From contig NZ_QVMV01000012.1 of NCBI RefSeq assembly GCF_003417465.1, positions 12,501 through 76,500 on the forward strand: a DNA stretch of 64,000 nt, written 5' to 3'. Position 1 is the stretch's first letter. Every line of letters begins with the position of its first letter. A program made the position numbers and the translations under genes. The notes below the pieces were generated by a model. It saw only the letters and a list, made by a program, of their open reading frames with translations, had not been told where the DNA came from and ran no database searches. Positions 37,443 through 47,134 of this stretch are shown piece after piece. This stretch comes from Wenzhouxiangella sp. 15190 (GTDB taxonomy: Bacteria; Pseudomonadota; Gammaproteobacteria; Xanthomonadales; Wenzhouxiangellaceae).

Positions 37443-39083
37443 ATGTCAATCAATCGCACAAGGATTCCCACGAAGCATCTCTTCCACGCTGCGGGAGCCT
37501 GTTTGGCATTGGCGCTATCCCTGCCGGCAAGCGCACTGGAGGTCACCGGTAGTTTCAGCGGTTGGTGGGACCAGCCGGAGCAGCAGAACCACGGTGCAAT
37601 CATCACGATTTCGCGGCTGCCTTCGGGCAAGAAAATCGCCGCAGTCTACTGGGCCCATTTTGATGATGGCGGCGAACCCACCTGGATGGTCGGCCAGGGT
37701 GAGATCGAAGGCGATCGAATCAGAGCGCAAGTCTACGAGTTTGACGGCATTTCCTTCATGCAGCAACACAGCCCGGCGGGCGATTTTGGCGAGGTGGTCG
37801 GGACGATGGATGTTCAGTTCACCGATTGCCTCAACGGTCGGGTCATGTTTGACACCGATACGGTCGGGGCCGGTGAATTTCCGATAGGTCGGCTGACCGA
37901 TCAGCCGGGGGTGGCTTGCAGTGGCGGTATTTCGGACGATTTCCGCCCTGATCACATGCCGCGCGAGTTCGTCGCCGCACTCGAGCCGACCGATGCGTTT
38001 CCAGATGCCCGCGGCGAGATCGAATTCAAGATGCGGCCCGGTCGCGCCGAGTTCGGCGTTCAGGTTGGTCATCTTCCCGAAGGGGAGTATGAATTGCGCA
38101 TCGGCGGCGAGCCGCGCGGTGCAATCGAGGTCTTCGCCAGTGACGACGGCACCGCCGGTCGTATCGGCTTCCGTTCGCCGGCCGTGCCGGGCACCGGGCT
38201 GCTGGATTTCGACCCCCGCGACCGGATGATCGAAGTTGTCGCCAACGGCGAGCTGGTGCTGGCCGCGCTAGCACCAGAGCAGGGTAATTTCATGGGCCGC
38301 GGTCCGGCGCCGTTTCAGGGGCCCGATGACGGCCGGTTCGAGACCGAAATACAACTGGCCAGCGACGGCGTGTATCCGGACGGTTCGGCAACGGCCCGGC
38401 TGGAGATGCTCGGTCATTCGACCCGGGGCCAACCGGCGATGGAGTTCGATATCGAGGTCCGGAACATACCGTCCGGCAGCTATCCGGTGCTTGTCATGGG
38501 CGTCGAACGCGGGCAGGTTGAAGTGAACGAAATCGGTGCCGGACAGACGCGCGGCGAGCTCGAATTCCGGTTCCCGGACGCTGCCGGAATGATGCACTTC
38601 GACTTTGACCCGAGAGGCTCGATAATCGAGATCATGGAAGGTGCGACCCGGCTATTCTCGGCCGAGTTTCCCGATTCCGGAACGGATGGCGGGTTCGGTA
38701 TGGGCATGGGTTCCGGAATGGGCCCGGGAATGGGTCACGGAATGGACTCCGGAGTGACGTTCGCCGAAATCGGCATCGAACTCGACAATGCCGGCGTTCA
38801 TCCCGCGGGAACGGCCGAGGCGTACTACGAACAGCACCCGATGCGCGAGATTTTCCGCGTCCGGGTTGCAAACGTCCCGGACGGCACATACGAGCTCTTC
38901 GTGGGTGGGACTGAGCAAGGTGTGATTGAGGTCGCGTCTGCGCCAAGGGGCTCGCATGGCGTGATCAGGTTCGGTGAGCCGCCTGCGTTCAACGAACAGA
39001 CACTGGACTTCGACCCGCGTGGCGAGCGCATCGAAATCCGCCGGGACGGAGAAGTGATCTTCACCGGCGATTTTCCGAATTAA
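37443..39083 (+). CDS. Secreted modular protein with three repeats and a Met/Gly-rich linker
   Basis: A 546-residue exported protein (signal peptide to about residue 31). Residues 32-158 form an N-terminal domain with GSFSGWWDQPEQQNHGA and VYWAHFDDGGEPTWMVGQG, of a type I associate with Xanthomonadales-related secreted proteins. Three repeats follow, near 176-275, 298-410 and 440-546. Each ends in a phrase like DFDPRGxxIEI. A linker at 417-436 is rich in Gly and Met (GMGMGSGMGPGMGHGMD). This Met/His content near copper genes suggests copper contact, which is inference. The stop overlaps the convergent copB stop. Confidence 0.8.
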   Translation: MSINRTRIPTKHLFHAAGACLALALSLPASALEVTGSFSGWWDQPEQQNHGAIITISRLPSGKKIAAVYWAHFDDGGEPTWMVGQGEIEGDRIRAQVYEFDGISFMQQHSPAGDFGEVVGTMDVQFTDCLNGRVMFDTDTVGAGEFPIGRLTDQPGVACSGGISDDFRPDHMPREFVAALEPTDAFPDARGEIEFKMRPGRAEFGVQVGHLPEGEYELRIGGEPRGAIEVFASDDGTAGRIGFRSPAVPGTGLLDFDPRDRMIEVVANGELVLAALAPEQGNFMGRGPAPFQGPDDGRFETEIQLASDGVYPDGSATARLEMLGHSTRGQPAMEFDIEVRNIPSGSYPVLVMGVERGQVEVNEIGAGQTRGELEFRFPDAAGMMHFDFDPRGSIIEIMEGATRLFSAEFPDSGTDGGFGMGMGSGMGPGMGHGMDSGVTFAEIGIELDNAGVHPAGTAEAYYEQHPMREIFRVRVANVPDGTYELFVGGTEQGVIEVASAPRGSHGVIRFGEPPAFNEQTLDFDPRGERIEIRRDGEVIFTGDFPN

Positions 39084-40003
39084 AAGGCAAAACGAAGGCC
39101 TGCCATGAAAAAGAACTTGTCGGAATCCTCGCCACGGGCTTCTGCGATGTTTTCGGTTTCTCCTACAAGGAACGTGGAGCGAATGCCGAAATAGGGCGCG
39201 AACTCGCGCTTGATCTCATAACGAAGGCGCAGGTCAAGCGTTGCGTCGGTCATGCCCGCGCCAAGGCTGCGCTCCTCAACGTCCTGAAACGCAAATCCGA
39301 CCCCGGCTCGTGGCTGAAGCACGAGGCGCTGGGTGATTCGGAGGTCGTACTCGGCTTCGACTGCCAGCGTTGCATCACCATGCTCGGAAATGTATAGAGA
39401 GTTATCGAGTTCGAACTTGTAGGGGGCCAGGCCCTGTAGCGCGATCACACCCGACCAGCGATCTTCGTAGTTGCCGTCGTGCCACTCGTTGGCGTATTGA
39501 ACACCGACCTGGAAATCCCAGAACGGTGTGATCAGGCGCGAGTAGAGCAGGTCGGTTTCCGTTTCTCTCTCGTCTGGACCGTCGAAGACCGCCTCGCCCT
39601 CGTTCTTCCACCAGAATTTGTTGATGTCGCCGCCGATCCAGCCCTGAGCCTCCCAGCCGAGATGATCAGCGGTGTCGTCGTTGGTCCCGACGCGATACTC
39701 GAACTGCTCAAACATCGTGAACGCGTAGATCCGGTCATCGGGCACTGGTTCAGGGAATTCGTCCGGTGGCGGTGACTCGGAATACTCGAAGACATCCTCC
39801 AGCGTCATCCCCGCCGGGACCGCCGGTTCGAACTCCGGAGCCTCGGGCGCGGATTCGTCATGCTGCTCGGCCGATTCGCCATGAGACTGGCGATCCGCCG
39901 TATTGGGTTTGCTGGACTCTTCCTGGGCCCATGCCGCGGCGGAAAACGCCAACAGCCCCGCGAACACGACCGCGACCGGAGGGCGGTGATTAGGCCTTGA
40001 CAT
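39080..40003 (-). CDS. copB: Copper resistance protein B (outer-membrane, CopB family)
   Basis: A 307-residue outer-membrane protein of the CopB family, which supports copper resistance together with CopA. Signal peptide is MSRPNHRPPVAVVFAGLLAFSAAAWA; an acidic/His linker follows, then the family core (DRIYAFTMFEQFEYR, GWEAQGWIGGDINKFWWKNEGEA, YSRLITPFWDFQVGVQY). The last residue is Phe (GLRFAF), as in barrels. The start is set at 40003; it overlaps copA by 14 bp. The stop overlaps the convergent Met-rich protein gene by 4 bp (TTAA). Confidence 0.9.
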   Translation of the reverse strand: MSRPNHRPPVAVVFAGLLAFSAAAWAQEESSKPNTADRQSHGESAEQHDESAPEAPEFEPAVPAGMTLEDVFEYSESPPPDEFPEPVPDDRIYAFTMFEQFEYRVGTNDDTADHLGWEAQGWIGGDINKFWWKNEGEAVFDGPDERETETDLLYSRLITPFWDFQVGVQYANEWHDGNYEDRWSGVIALQGLAPYKFELDNSLYISEHGDATLAVEAEYDLRITQRLVLQPRAGVGFAFQDVEERSLGAGMTDATLDLRLRYEIKREFAPYFGIRSTFLVGETENIAEARGEDSDKFFFMAGLRFAF

Positions 40004-41846
40004 CGATCGGGCCTCCATCCAGCGAGCGCACCACGGCGACCGTGCGGAACATGCCGGCCTCCATGTGATAAAGCAGGTGGCAATGGAATGCCCATTGCCC
40101 CGGCGCATCGACGCTGATGTCCACCGTGAGCAACTCCGACGGCTGGACAATCACCGTGTGCTTGCGGGGGTTGTCGCCGTAGTTCTCGGCCCCGGCATAG
40201 AGATCCATCCACATGCCGTGCAGGTGGATGGGATGGCTCATCATGGTGTCGTTGATCATGTTGATCCGAAGCCGCTCGCCGTACTGAAAGCGGATCATGT
40301 CCGACTCGGACCACTTCTTGCCGTCGAAACCCCAGACGTACTTGTGCATGTTGCCGGTCAGATGCAGGTCGAATTGACGCGTGGGCGGCCGCCGATCATA
40401 AGGTTTTTCCAGCGCGCGCAGCTGGCTGTAGGTCAGTACGCGCCAGTCGTCGTCGCCGAGTCCTGCCCCGGGATAGTCGAGCCGGCGATACGCCATTTGA
40501 CCCATGGTGATGCTGGCCGGGCCGTGCTTGTCGGGGCCGTGTTCGATACTCTGGATCAGGTTGGTCGTCGGCAATTCCTTTCCATGGCCGTTGCCGGATG
40601 CATGATTCGGCATGTCGTGTCCCATGGCCTCATGGCTCTCATCCTTCATGCCGTTCATGCCGTCCATGTCGCCATGCATCATCATGCCCATATCGGCCAT
40701 GGTGAGCATGGGCCGGCGACGCTGTTCGGGCACGGCTGCCGACATGCCCTGTCTCGGGGCCAGCGTGCCGCGCGCATACCCGCTGCGGTCCATGGTCTCC
40801 GCGAACAGGGTATAGGCCCGCTCGTCCGGCAGCGTCACGATCACGTCATAGGTTTCGGCCACCGCGATGCGAAGCTCGTCGGTTTCAACCGGCCTGATGT
40901 TCTGGCCATCGGCCTGCACGACGGTCATCGGCAGGCCCGGGATGCGGATATCGTAGAAAGTCATGGTCGAGGCGTTGACGAGGCGCAGGCGCACCCGCTG
41001 GCCGGGCCTGGCAATGAACGTCGGGTTCTCGTGGGCCGCCTTCCCGTTCATCAGGAAGGTATAGGTCGCGCCGGTAATGTCGGCGATGTCGGTCGGGTCC
41101 ATCCGCATCCGGTCCCACGCCAGTCGTTTTTCCAGCACCTCGCTCAGCGACATGCCTGTCGCCTTCATCTGATCGTCGATATTGGCCAGCGTCGGGCGCT
41201 GGAAGTTGTAGTAGCCCTCCAGGGTCTTGAGCTTTCTCAGTACCCGATGCGGCTCCTCGAACGTCCAGTCGGACAGGACGATCGAATGCTCCACGTCGTA
41301 GTCCACCGGGTCCGGTTCGGCCGGTTCGACGATGAGCTGGCCGTAATGCCCGAGCTGCTCTTGCAGGCCGGTGTGGCTGTGATACCAATACGTGCCGTTC
41401 TGCCGGATGGGGTAGCGGTAGGTGAAGGTCTCGCCGGCTGGAATGCCCGGGAAGCTGATGCCCGGGACACCGTCCATGTCGAAAGGCAGCAATATGCCGT
41501 GCCAATGAATCGAGGTTGATTCTTCCAGCCGGTTGTGGACGCGGATCAACGCCTCCTTGCCTTCCTGCATCCGGATGACCGGTCCGGGAATGGAGCCATT
41601 GATCGCAATCGCTCGCCCTGGCCTGCCGCCAATCAGCAAATTCTTACGTTCCAGGTACAGGTCGATGCCGCCCGCATCGGTCGCGTTGAGTTCGCCAAAT
41701 TCTCCAGCGTTTTCCGTGGCTTGCCGGCCTGCCCATAAAGGAGTAAACGACGGCAGGAAAGCGCCCGTGGAGACCAGACACGTGGTGTAGAGGAAGTCCC
41801 GACGTGACAAGGACTTTTTCGAGAAACCCTTCCTGTCGTCTTTCAT
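39990..41846 (-). CDS. copA: Multicopper oxidase CopA (copper resistance)
   Basis: A 618-residue periplasmic multicopper oxidase that detoxifies copper, probably by oxidising Cu(I). A twin-arginine signal (SRRDFL at residues 14-19) is followed by copper motifs HWHG (114-117), HSHTG (156-160), HPIHLHG (538-544), and HCHLLYHMEAGM (588-599). A Met/His-rich insertion lies at 380-422. The ATG at 41846 gives the twin-arginine signal and has an AAGGTGA ribosome-binding site; the longer frame upstream does not. No copper-sensing regulator gene is adjacent, unlike many cop operons. Confidence 0.95.
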   Translation of the reverse strand: MKDDRKGFSKKSLSRRDFLYTTCLVSTGAFLPSFTPLWAGRQATENAGEFGELNATDAGGIDLYLERKNLLIGGRPGRAIAINGSIPGPVIRMQEGKEALIRVHNRLEESTSIHWHGILLPFDMDGVPGISFPGIPAGETFTYRYPIRQNGTYWYHSHTGLQEQLGHYGQLIVEPAEPDPVDYDVEHSIVLSDWTFEEPHRVLRKLKTLEGYYNFQRPTLANIDDQMKATGMSLSEVLEKRLAWDRMRMDPTDIADITGATYTFLMNGKAAHENPTFIARPGQRVRLRLVNASTMTFYDIRIPGLPMTVVQADGQNIRPVETDELRIAVAETYDVIVTLPDERAYTLFAETMDRSGYARGTLAPRQGMSAAVPEQRRRPMLTMADMGMMMHGDMDGMNGMKDESHEAMGHDMPNHASGNGHGKELPTTNLIQSIEHGPDKHGPASITMGQMAYRRLDYPGAGLGDDDWRVLTYSQLRALEKPYDRRPPTRQFDLHLTGNMHKYVWGFDGKKWSESDMIRFQYGERLRINMINDTMMSHPIHLHGMWMDLYAGAENYGDNPRKHTVIVQPSELLTVDISVDAPGQWAFHCHLLYHMEAGMFRTVAVVRSLDGGPIDVKA

Positions 41847-42051
41847 CGAGTCACCTTTCGGGTGAGATCGCATGACGCCTTGATCAAATCGTGCGATCGG
41901 CGCTGACTTCAAGGGGCAGCTATGCCACTGTATCACTCCCGGCACTCTTCCGGTTGCCAATGCACGGGCATGCAAGCACCGGGACAACCACAAATCCGAG
42001 TGCTGAAAAAAGATCCGATCTGGCCCGAGCGTGTCCTGATTCTGCCAACGG

Positions 42052-44127
42052 CTAGTCGTGCCGACCGGATAGCTCAGTCAACCAGGCCTGCTTGCCCTTC
42101 GGTTGCGGAGGCAGCTGTATGGCCCGCTCCGGCGTGCCGTGAAATGCGGCCAGATAGGCCGTCAGGGCATATTGTTCCGTGCCGGGGGTGACAAAATCGA
42201 TGGCCACTTCGGGATAGTCGAGTCCGACGAGGTTGCGGCGCTGGGGGTCGCTGAGCCCGCGCAGAGGATAGCCGTCGCCGCAGGGTGAAAGTTCTTGATC
42301 CTGACCGTTCGGCAGCGGTACGCACTGGGCGAGGAAGGCCAGCGAAATCACGCGAAAGCGCTGCTCGGGATCGCCCATCCATTTGCCTTCGCTGATCAGT
42401 TGCGTGGTCGTTCCGTCGGGCGCGACCACGGCCAGTTCGCGTACCCGCTCACCGTTACTGTTGGCCCCCTGGTTGATATCACCCTGGCCTGTCTCCAGCG
42501 GCCGCCGGGCCGGGCGCGAGGCGTCGTAGCTCAGCCGCAGGCCGGCAAATTGCGGGAACCAGCCCGGCGTGGCGCCGGGCGCGATGCCGGAAACGGCATA
42601 TTCCATGATGTCGTAGAGTTCGCCGGCCGTCACCGTCAGGGCCACCAGTTCGCCGTTGAAGGCCAGGGCGGTTTCCAGGTCCAGGCGCGAGATGCTGCCT
42701 TCGGGGCGGAAGCGATTGCCGGCCGGCGGCCCCAGCCGGACCGTGCTGGCGTCCCGGCTGCCCGGCGGTACGCGCATCTCGCCGATCGGGCCCCGAATGC
42801 CGCCGCCGTTTCGGAAGGCGACCACCGCCTCGGGTTCTTGCTTGCGGCCCAGCCAGAGGGTGGCCTTGGCCCACAGGCGGCCCAGGTTGGTCTCGCGCGT
42901 TCGCACCATGGTCCGGCGCCCGTCCAGGAACCGATCGGTGTAGCCGAGTACGTGACCTTCCTTGGCCTCCAGCGTGCGCCAGAACGCGTCGCGGATGGCC
43001 ACCACTTCGGGAATGGGTTCGGCGTCGCGTTCTTCGACCATCGAGGCGTTGCTCGGCCAGACACCCGCGCGGCCGGCATCGAGGCGTTCGAGCTCGATGA
43101 CGCCCTCGGCGTCGAAGGGCAGCAACAAGCGCCCCAGGTAGCGATAGTCGCCGTCGGTGTTGACCAGCAGCACGGGTTCTTCCAGTGGTGATCGATAGAC
43201 CACCGGATAGTCGTCCACGGCCGCGTCACCGGGATGCAGCCGGCTATCGGAATCCGCCAGGATGGTATTGGAGCCGCCGCCGATGACCACATCCACGTGC
43301 TCGAGTCGCTCGGCCAGTGCCCGCTCGACATGCAGCTGCTGCATGTGCGCGGCCAGGATGATGATGTCCACCCCGTCGGCCGCCAGTTCATCCACGGCGT
43401 CCTGGATGATGCCGGCCAGCGCTTCGATGTCGTCGGCGTCGGCCGGGCGGACGCCGATATCGCCGGTGGAAGTGATCTGATCCAGGGTGGGCGTTGACGC
43501 CCCGACCACGCCGATGCGACGGCCGTCGACTTCCAGCACCGCCGAGCCGGCCAGACGACCGTCGATCTCTTCGGCGTGCAATCCGTCCGCGCTGACCAGA
43601 TCGGCCAGCTGCGGATCGCCGGCAAAATCCAGGTTGGTCGACAACCAGGGGAAGCGCGAGCCCGGCCAGCCATCGTTGGGCTGGATGATGGCGGCGAATT
43701 CCTCGGGGCCGCCGTCGAGGTCGTGGTTGCCGACGGCGCTGACATCGACGTCCATGGCGTTGAGGAATGCGATTTCACCGCGGCCCACGCCCGGTGCGCC
43801 GGTGACTTCGGCCATGGCCGGGTCGTTACTGGCCTGGTAGACCGGGCCGGGGACATAGTTGTCACCGGAGCTGATCAAAAGCGTGCGCTCCGGCATCTTG
43901 GCCCGAAAGGAAGCCACGAGGGCGGAGAATTCCGCCACATGCTCCAGTGCCCCCGTGCCGCCGCCGTCAATATCGGCAAAATGTAGCAGTTGCAGTTCCA
44001 GCCCCTCGACCCGCTCATCACCGGCAACCGGTTCAGGCCTGGGTTCCGGCTGGCTGCAGGCGAGCAGCCCGGCAGCAAGTACAACCGCGATCAGGGCGCG
44101 ACAAGAATCACGCAGGGCAGGCAGCAT
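42052..44127 (-). CDS. 5'-nucleotidase/metallophosphatase lipoprotein
   Basis: A roughly 691-residue protein that hydrolyses nucleotides or similar phosphoesters outside the inner membrane. It has a lipoprotein signal with LLAC (cysteine near residue 24), then a calcineurin-like metallophosphatase domain: LLHFADIDGGG, SSGDNYVPGP, VGNHDLD and ILAAHMQQ. The C-terminal 5'-nucleotidase domain has the substrate loop FRNGGGIRG and DLETALAFNGEL. The start is placed at the ATG giving the lipobox. It stands alone between copA and the hydrolase gene. It may scavenge phosphate or nucleosides. Confidence 0.9.
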   Translation of the reverse strand: MLPALRDSCRALIAVVLAAGLLACSQPEPRPEPVAGDERVEGLELQLLHFADIDGGGTGALEHVAEFSALVASFRAKMPERTLLISSGDNYVPGPVYQASNDPAMAEVTGAPGVGRGEIAFLNAMDVDVSAVGNHDLDGGPEEFAAIIQPNDGWPGSRFPWLSTNLDFAGDPQLADLVSADGLHAEEIDGRLAGSAVLEVDGRRIGVVGASTPTLDQITSTGDIGVRPADADDIEALAGIIQDAVDELAADGVDIIILAAHMQQLHVERALAERLEHVDVVIGGGSNTILADSDSRLHPGDAAVDDYPVVYRSPLEEPVLLVNTDGDYRYLGRLLLPFDAEGVIELERLDAGRAGVWPSNASMVEERDAEPIPEVVAIRDAFWRTLEAKEGHVLGYTDRFLDGRRTMVRTRETNLGRLWAKATLWLGRKQEPEAVVAFRNGGGIRGPIGEMRVPPGSRDASTVRLGPPAGNRFRPEGSISRLDLETALAFNGELVALTVTAGELYDIMEYAVSGIAPGATPGWFPQFAGLRLSYDASRPARRPLETGQGDINQGANSNGERVRELAVVAPDGTTTQLISEGKWMGDPEQRFRVISLAFLAQCVPLPNGQDQELSPCGDGYPLRGLSDPQRRNLVGLDYPEVAIDFVTPGTEQYALTAYLAAFHGTPERAIQLPPQPKGKQAWLTELSGRHD

Positions 44128-44248
44128 ATAAACCTCGGGCAAGCAATTCAGCGTGCCATTTTTTGGTAACGAACCCCGGATTGCAAGAAGCAATCAGGCG
44201 CCTGCGAGGGCGGATGGTCCCTGGGTCGGTCCAGGACCGGGTGTCGAG

Positions 44249-45124
44249 TCAATCCCGGGCGCTCGAATCGGCGTCGATTCCGGTTGCGAATCGGAGGATT
44301 TGCTCGCGCATCTCGTCGGGCTGTTCGGTCGGGATCCAGTGTTCGGCATCAAGTTCGGCGATCTCGATCCGGTCGATTCTTTCGAGCCACGCGCGGGTTC
44401 TGGCCGGATCACCAAACAGCCCCCCGGACGACAGCAGGGCCAGCGTGGGACAGGTGATCGTTTCCGGTTCGGGCAGCGGCCGCAACGTCTCGTAGAGCGC
44501 GGACAGGTAGCTGGCAGTGGGCAGGTAACGCAGGTCGCGCCCGGGCGTGGCGTAGTCGGCATTGAACTGTCCGTCGGCGGCCATTTGGTCGCGTCGAGCC
44601 TCGATGTCGCTTTTTTCAAGATCCAGTTCGGGAAAGCGCTTGCGGCCGATTCCAAGCCGATTGAGCATGCGCGCCAGCATGGCCAGCGGCGGCAGAAGGA
44701 AGCGCAAGGGTGCGAGGCGCGCTGCGAGTCCGGCCCGGGCCTCGGGCACCATGGGTTCGATCAGAACCAGGCCGGCAAGACTTTCCGGTGCGGCCGCGGC
44801 GATTCTCAGCGCCAGATTGGCGCCCATGCAGTGGCCGCCGACGATGCAGGTCGTGACCCGCTCTTGATGCATCATGGTATGGAAGTCTGCAATCCATGTT
44901 TCACTGTCGATCCGGCCGCGCCGCGGCGAACCGCCGTGACCGCGCAGATCGGGGGCGATGAACTTCCAGTCCGCCAATTCCTGCCGCTGGCTGACTCCGC
45001 GCGCGAACTCTTTCCAGCGCGTGCCATTGCTGGCCAGGCCGTGAAACAGCACCAGGGCCCGGTCCGAAGCGGCCTCGCCGGCGCGATGCCAGCTCAGCCC
45101 CTGTTCGCCTTGAATTCGTTTCAT
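44249..45124 (-). CDS. Alpha/beta hydrolase with a cysteine at the nucleophile elbow
   Basis: A 291-residue alpha/beta-fold hydrolase, probably cytosolic. The oxyanion-hole HGLASNG is at residues 28-34. The nucleophile elbow reads GGHCMGAN with Cys99 where most relatives have Ser (GHSMG). A candidate histidine is in LDAEHWIP near the C-terminus. Cys nucleophiles occur in dienelactone hydrolases, so a related activity is possible. The substrate is unknown. It is upstream of, and co-directional with, the 5'-nucleotidase gene, and divergent from the EcsC gene. Confidence 0.82.
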   Translation of the reverse strand: MKRIQGEQGLSWHRAGEAASDRALVLFHGLASNGTRWKEFARGVSQRQELADWKFIAPDLRGHGGSPRRGRIDSETWIADFHTMMHQERVTTCIVGGHCMGANLALRIAAAAPESLAGLVLIEPMVPEARAGLAARLAPLRFLLPPLAMLARMLNRLGIGRKRFPELDLEKSDIEARRDQMAADGQFNADYATPGRDLRYLPTASYLSALYETLRPLPEPETITCPTLALLSSGGLFGDPARTRAWLERIDRIEIAELDAEHWIPTEQPDEMREQILRFATGIDADSSARD

Positions 45125-45198
45125 GGGAAGTATTCTATCGGTCGTGCGTTTGACCGGATCGTTGCGAGGTATGGTTATGTTTTCAGCCGGGATCCGTC

Positions 45199-46017
45199 AT
45201 GAGCACGGCACTGAGCGAATCTGAAATCGAGCGACTGCGACTGGCCTGCGACCTGCTCGAGAATCCGAGCCTGGCCGCCCGGATCAGCCACATGGTGGGC
45301 ACGCCTGTAGAACAGGGTTTCGAACTGTTGCCCGAGCGCTGGAGCGAGGTGGTCAATGCGGCCACCAGGAAGGCGATCGAATCCACGCTGCATATCGCGG
45401 TCGGCACCATGGATGGCAGCCACCGGGGCACCCCCTCGAACTGGTGGCACAAGGCGGCGGCGACAGCGACGGGCGCGACCGGCGGCGCGTTCGGCCTGGC
45501 CGCGTTGGCCATAGAATTGCCTATATCGACCGCAATCATGTTGCGGTCGATTGCCGATATTGCCCGAAGCGAAGGAGAGGCTCTTGATGACCCCGAGGTG
45601 CGCATGCAGTGCCTGCAGGTGCTGGCGCTCGGTGGACCCTCGCGCAAGGATGATGCGGCCGAAATCGGTTATTTCGCCGCTCGTGCAGCCATGAGTCGTG
45701 CGGTTTCCGAGGCGGCTTCGCACATTGCGCGCAAGGGTCTGGCCGAGCAGTCCGCGCCGGCCATCGCGCGTTTGATCTCGCAGGTCGCATCGCGCTTTTC
45801 CATCGTCGTTTCCGAGAAGGCCGCGGCGCAGGCGGTGCCCCTGATCGGCGCATTCGGTGGTGCGGCAATCAACACGATCTTCATCGATCACTTCCAGGAC
45901 ATGGCGCGTGGACATTTCATTGTCCGCAGGCTGGAGCGCAGCCATGGCACCGAAAAAGTGCGCCGGATGTACGCTGAACTCTCGGGAGACGAATCCGAAC
46001 CCGAGCTGTTGCCCTGA
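45199..46017 (+). CDS. EcsC family protein
   Basis: A 272-residue protein of the EcsC family, named after a Bacillus ABC-transporter neighbour but not shown to transport anything. N-terminal ERLRLACDLLENPSLAARIS, a central glycine-rich membrane-associated helix pair (ATATGATGGAFGLAALAIELPISTAIMLRSIADIARSEGE), and C-terminal PLIGAFGGAAINTIFIDHFQDMARGHF match. No partner ABC genes are nearby. It is likely to be peripheral to, or embedded in, the inner membrane. Confidence 0.88.
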   Translation: MSTALSESEIERLRLACDLLENPSLAARISHMVGTPVEQGFELLPERWSEVVNAATRKAIESTLHIAVGTMDGSHRGTPSNWWHKAAATATGATGGAFGLAALAIELPISTAIMLRSIADIARSEGEALDDPEVRMQCLQVLALGGPSRKDDAAEIGYFAARAAMSRAVSEAASHIARKGLAEQSAPAIARLISQVASRFSIVVSEKAAAQAVPLIGAFGGAAINTIFIDHFQDMARGHFIVRRLERSHGTEKVRRMYAELSGDESEPELLP

Positions 46018-46042
46018 GCCATGTCGGTACTGCCTCCGGCAG

Positions 46043-47035
46043 TCAAACGAGCCCTGTCGGTGGCGCCATGAACTCCGGTCCGACCGGATCCCGGACGGCC
46101 TCGGCCAGGATGGAATCGACTGCAGCCAGGGCGGCACCGTCCAGCGACCAGTCGAAGAGCCGATCCAGCGGATCCATCTGCTCGGGCCGGCGGCCGCCCC
46201 AGATCGCGATCGGCACACCCATTTCGAGCACCCAGCGAATACTGAAGTCGAGCAGAGAGCGGCCGAACTGTTCCTCGGCGTACTGCTGTAGCCGTTCGAC
46301 GGCGCGAAGATACTGGCCATAGCGGGGTTGGGCGAACTTGGGGTCGTTGTTGCGCAGGTCGTCACCCTCGAAGGAGGCGTCGACAGTCATCTTGCCGGTC
46401 AGCAGGCCGCGGCACAGCGCGCCGTAGGTCATCAGCACGATCGGCTTTCGCTCGCAGTAAGGCTTGATCGAAGACTCGATGCCGCGCTCGAAGATGTTAT
46501 ACGGCGGTTGGCAGACGTGGATCGGGCACTCTGCCCGGAACCGCTCCATCTGGTCGCAGGTGAAGTTGCTCACACCGACGTTGCCGACCAGTCCCTGATC
46601 GAGCAGGCGGCGCATCGCGCGGGCCGTTTCCTCCACGGGCCGTGTCGGATCCGGCCAGTGGACATGGTAGATATCGATGTGGTCCCGGCCCAGGCGCTCG
46701 AGCGAATCGTCGATCTCGCGCTCGATGCGGCCGGACGAGCCGTTTCGAAACACACCGCCATCGTCATCCCATTCAAGGCCGACCTTGGTCGATACATGAA
46801 CTTCATCACCGTCATCATGCTCGGCCAGCGCCTTGCCGACGATCTTTTCCGACGTACCGAAACCGTAGACCGGTGCGGTATCGATCAGCGTGACGCCCTT
46901 GTCGATTGCCGCGTGAATGGTGTCGATGGAACGCCGCTCCTCGGTACCACCCCACATCCAGCCGCCAATGGCCCAGGTGCCCAGCGCAATCCTCGAGACT
47001 TCGAGATCGGTTCCGGGAATTCGGATCGTCTGCAT
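46043..47035 (-). CDS. Aldo/keto reductase
   Basis: A 330-residue NADPH-dependent oxidoreductase with the AKR (beta/alpha)8 barrel. The N-terminal VSRIALGTWAIGG, catalytic Asp/Tyr in IDTAPVYGFGTSE (tyrosine after PV), Lys in STKVGL, and His in YHVHWPD form the AKR tetrad. It belongs to the YhdN/Tas-like group by overall pattern. A strong AAAGGGAG ribosome-binding site precedes the ATG. It converges on the EcsC gene with a 25-bp gap. The substrate is not predictable. Confidence 0.9.
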   Translation of the reverse strand: MQTIRIPGTDLEVSRIALGTWAIGGWMWGGTEERRSIDTIHAAIDKGVTLIDTAPVYGFGTSEKIVGKALAEHDDGDEVHVSTKVGLEWDDDGGVFRNGSSGRIEREIDDSLERLGRDHIDIYHVHWPDPTRPVEETARAMRRLLDQGLVGNVGVSNFTCDQMERFRAECPIHVCQPPYNIFERGIESSIKPYCERKPIVLMTYGALCRGLLTGKMTVDASFEGDDLRNNDPKFAQPRYGQYLRAVERLQQYAEEQFGRSLLDFSIRWVLEMGVPIAIWGGRRPEQMDPLDRLFDWSLDGAALAAVDSILAEAVRDPVGPEFMAPPTGLV

Positions 47036-47134
47036 CGTAATCGCTCCCTTTTGAATTGCTTTTGGCTGGTTTCAGCCTACCATCCGCGGTTGTGTCGATC
47101 GTTCTACGCTGTGGGTGTACAGATGCTTCTCTCC

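Noticed and set aside
37443-39083. IPTL-CTERM substrate for the exosortase
   Set aside because: The C-terminus ends in DGEVIFTGDFPN with no IPTL motif, hydrophobic stretch or basic tail.
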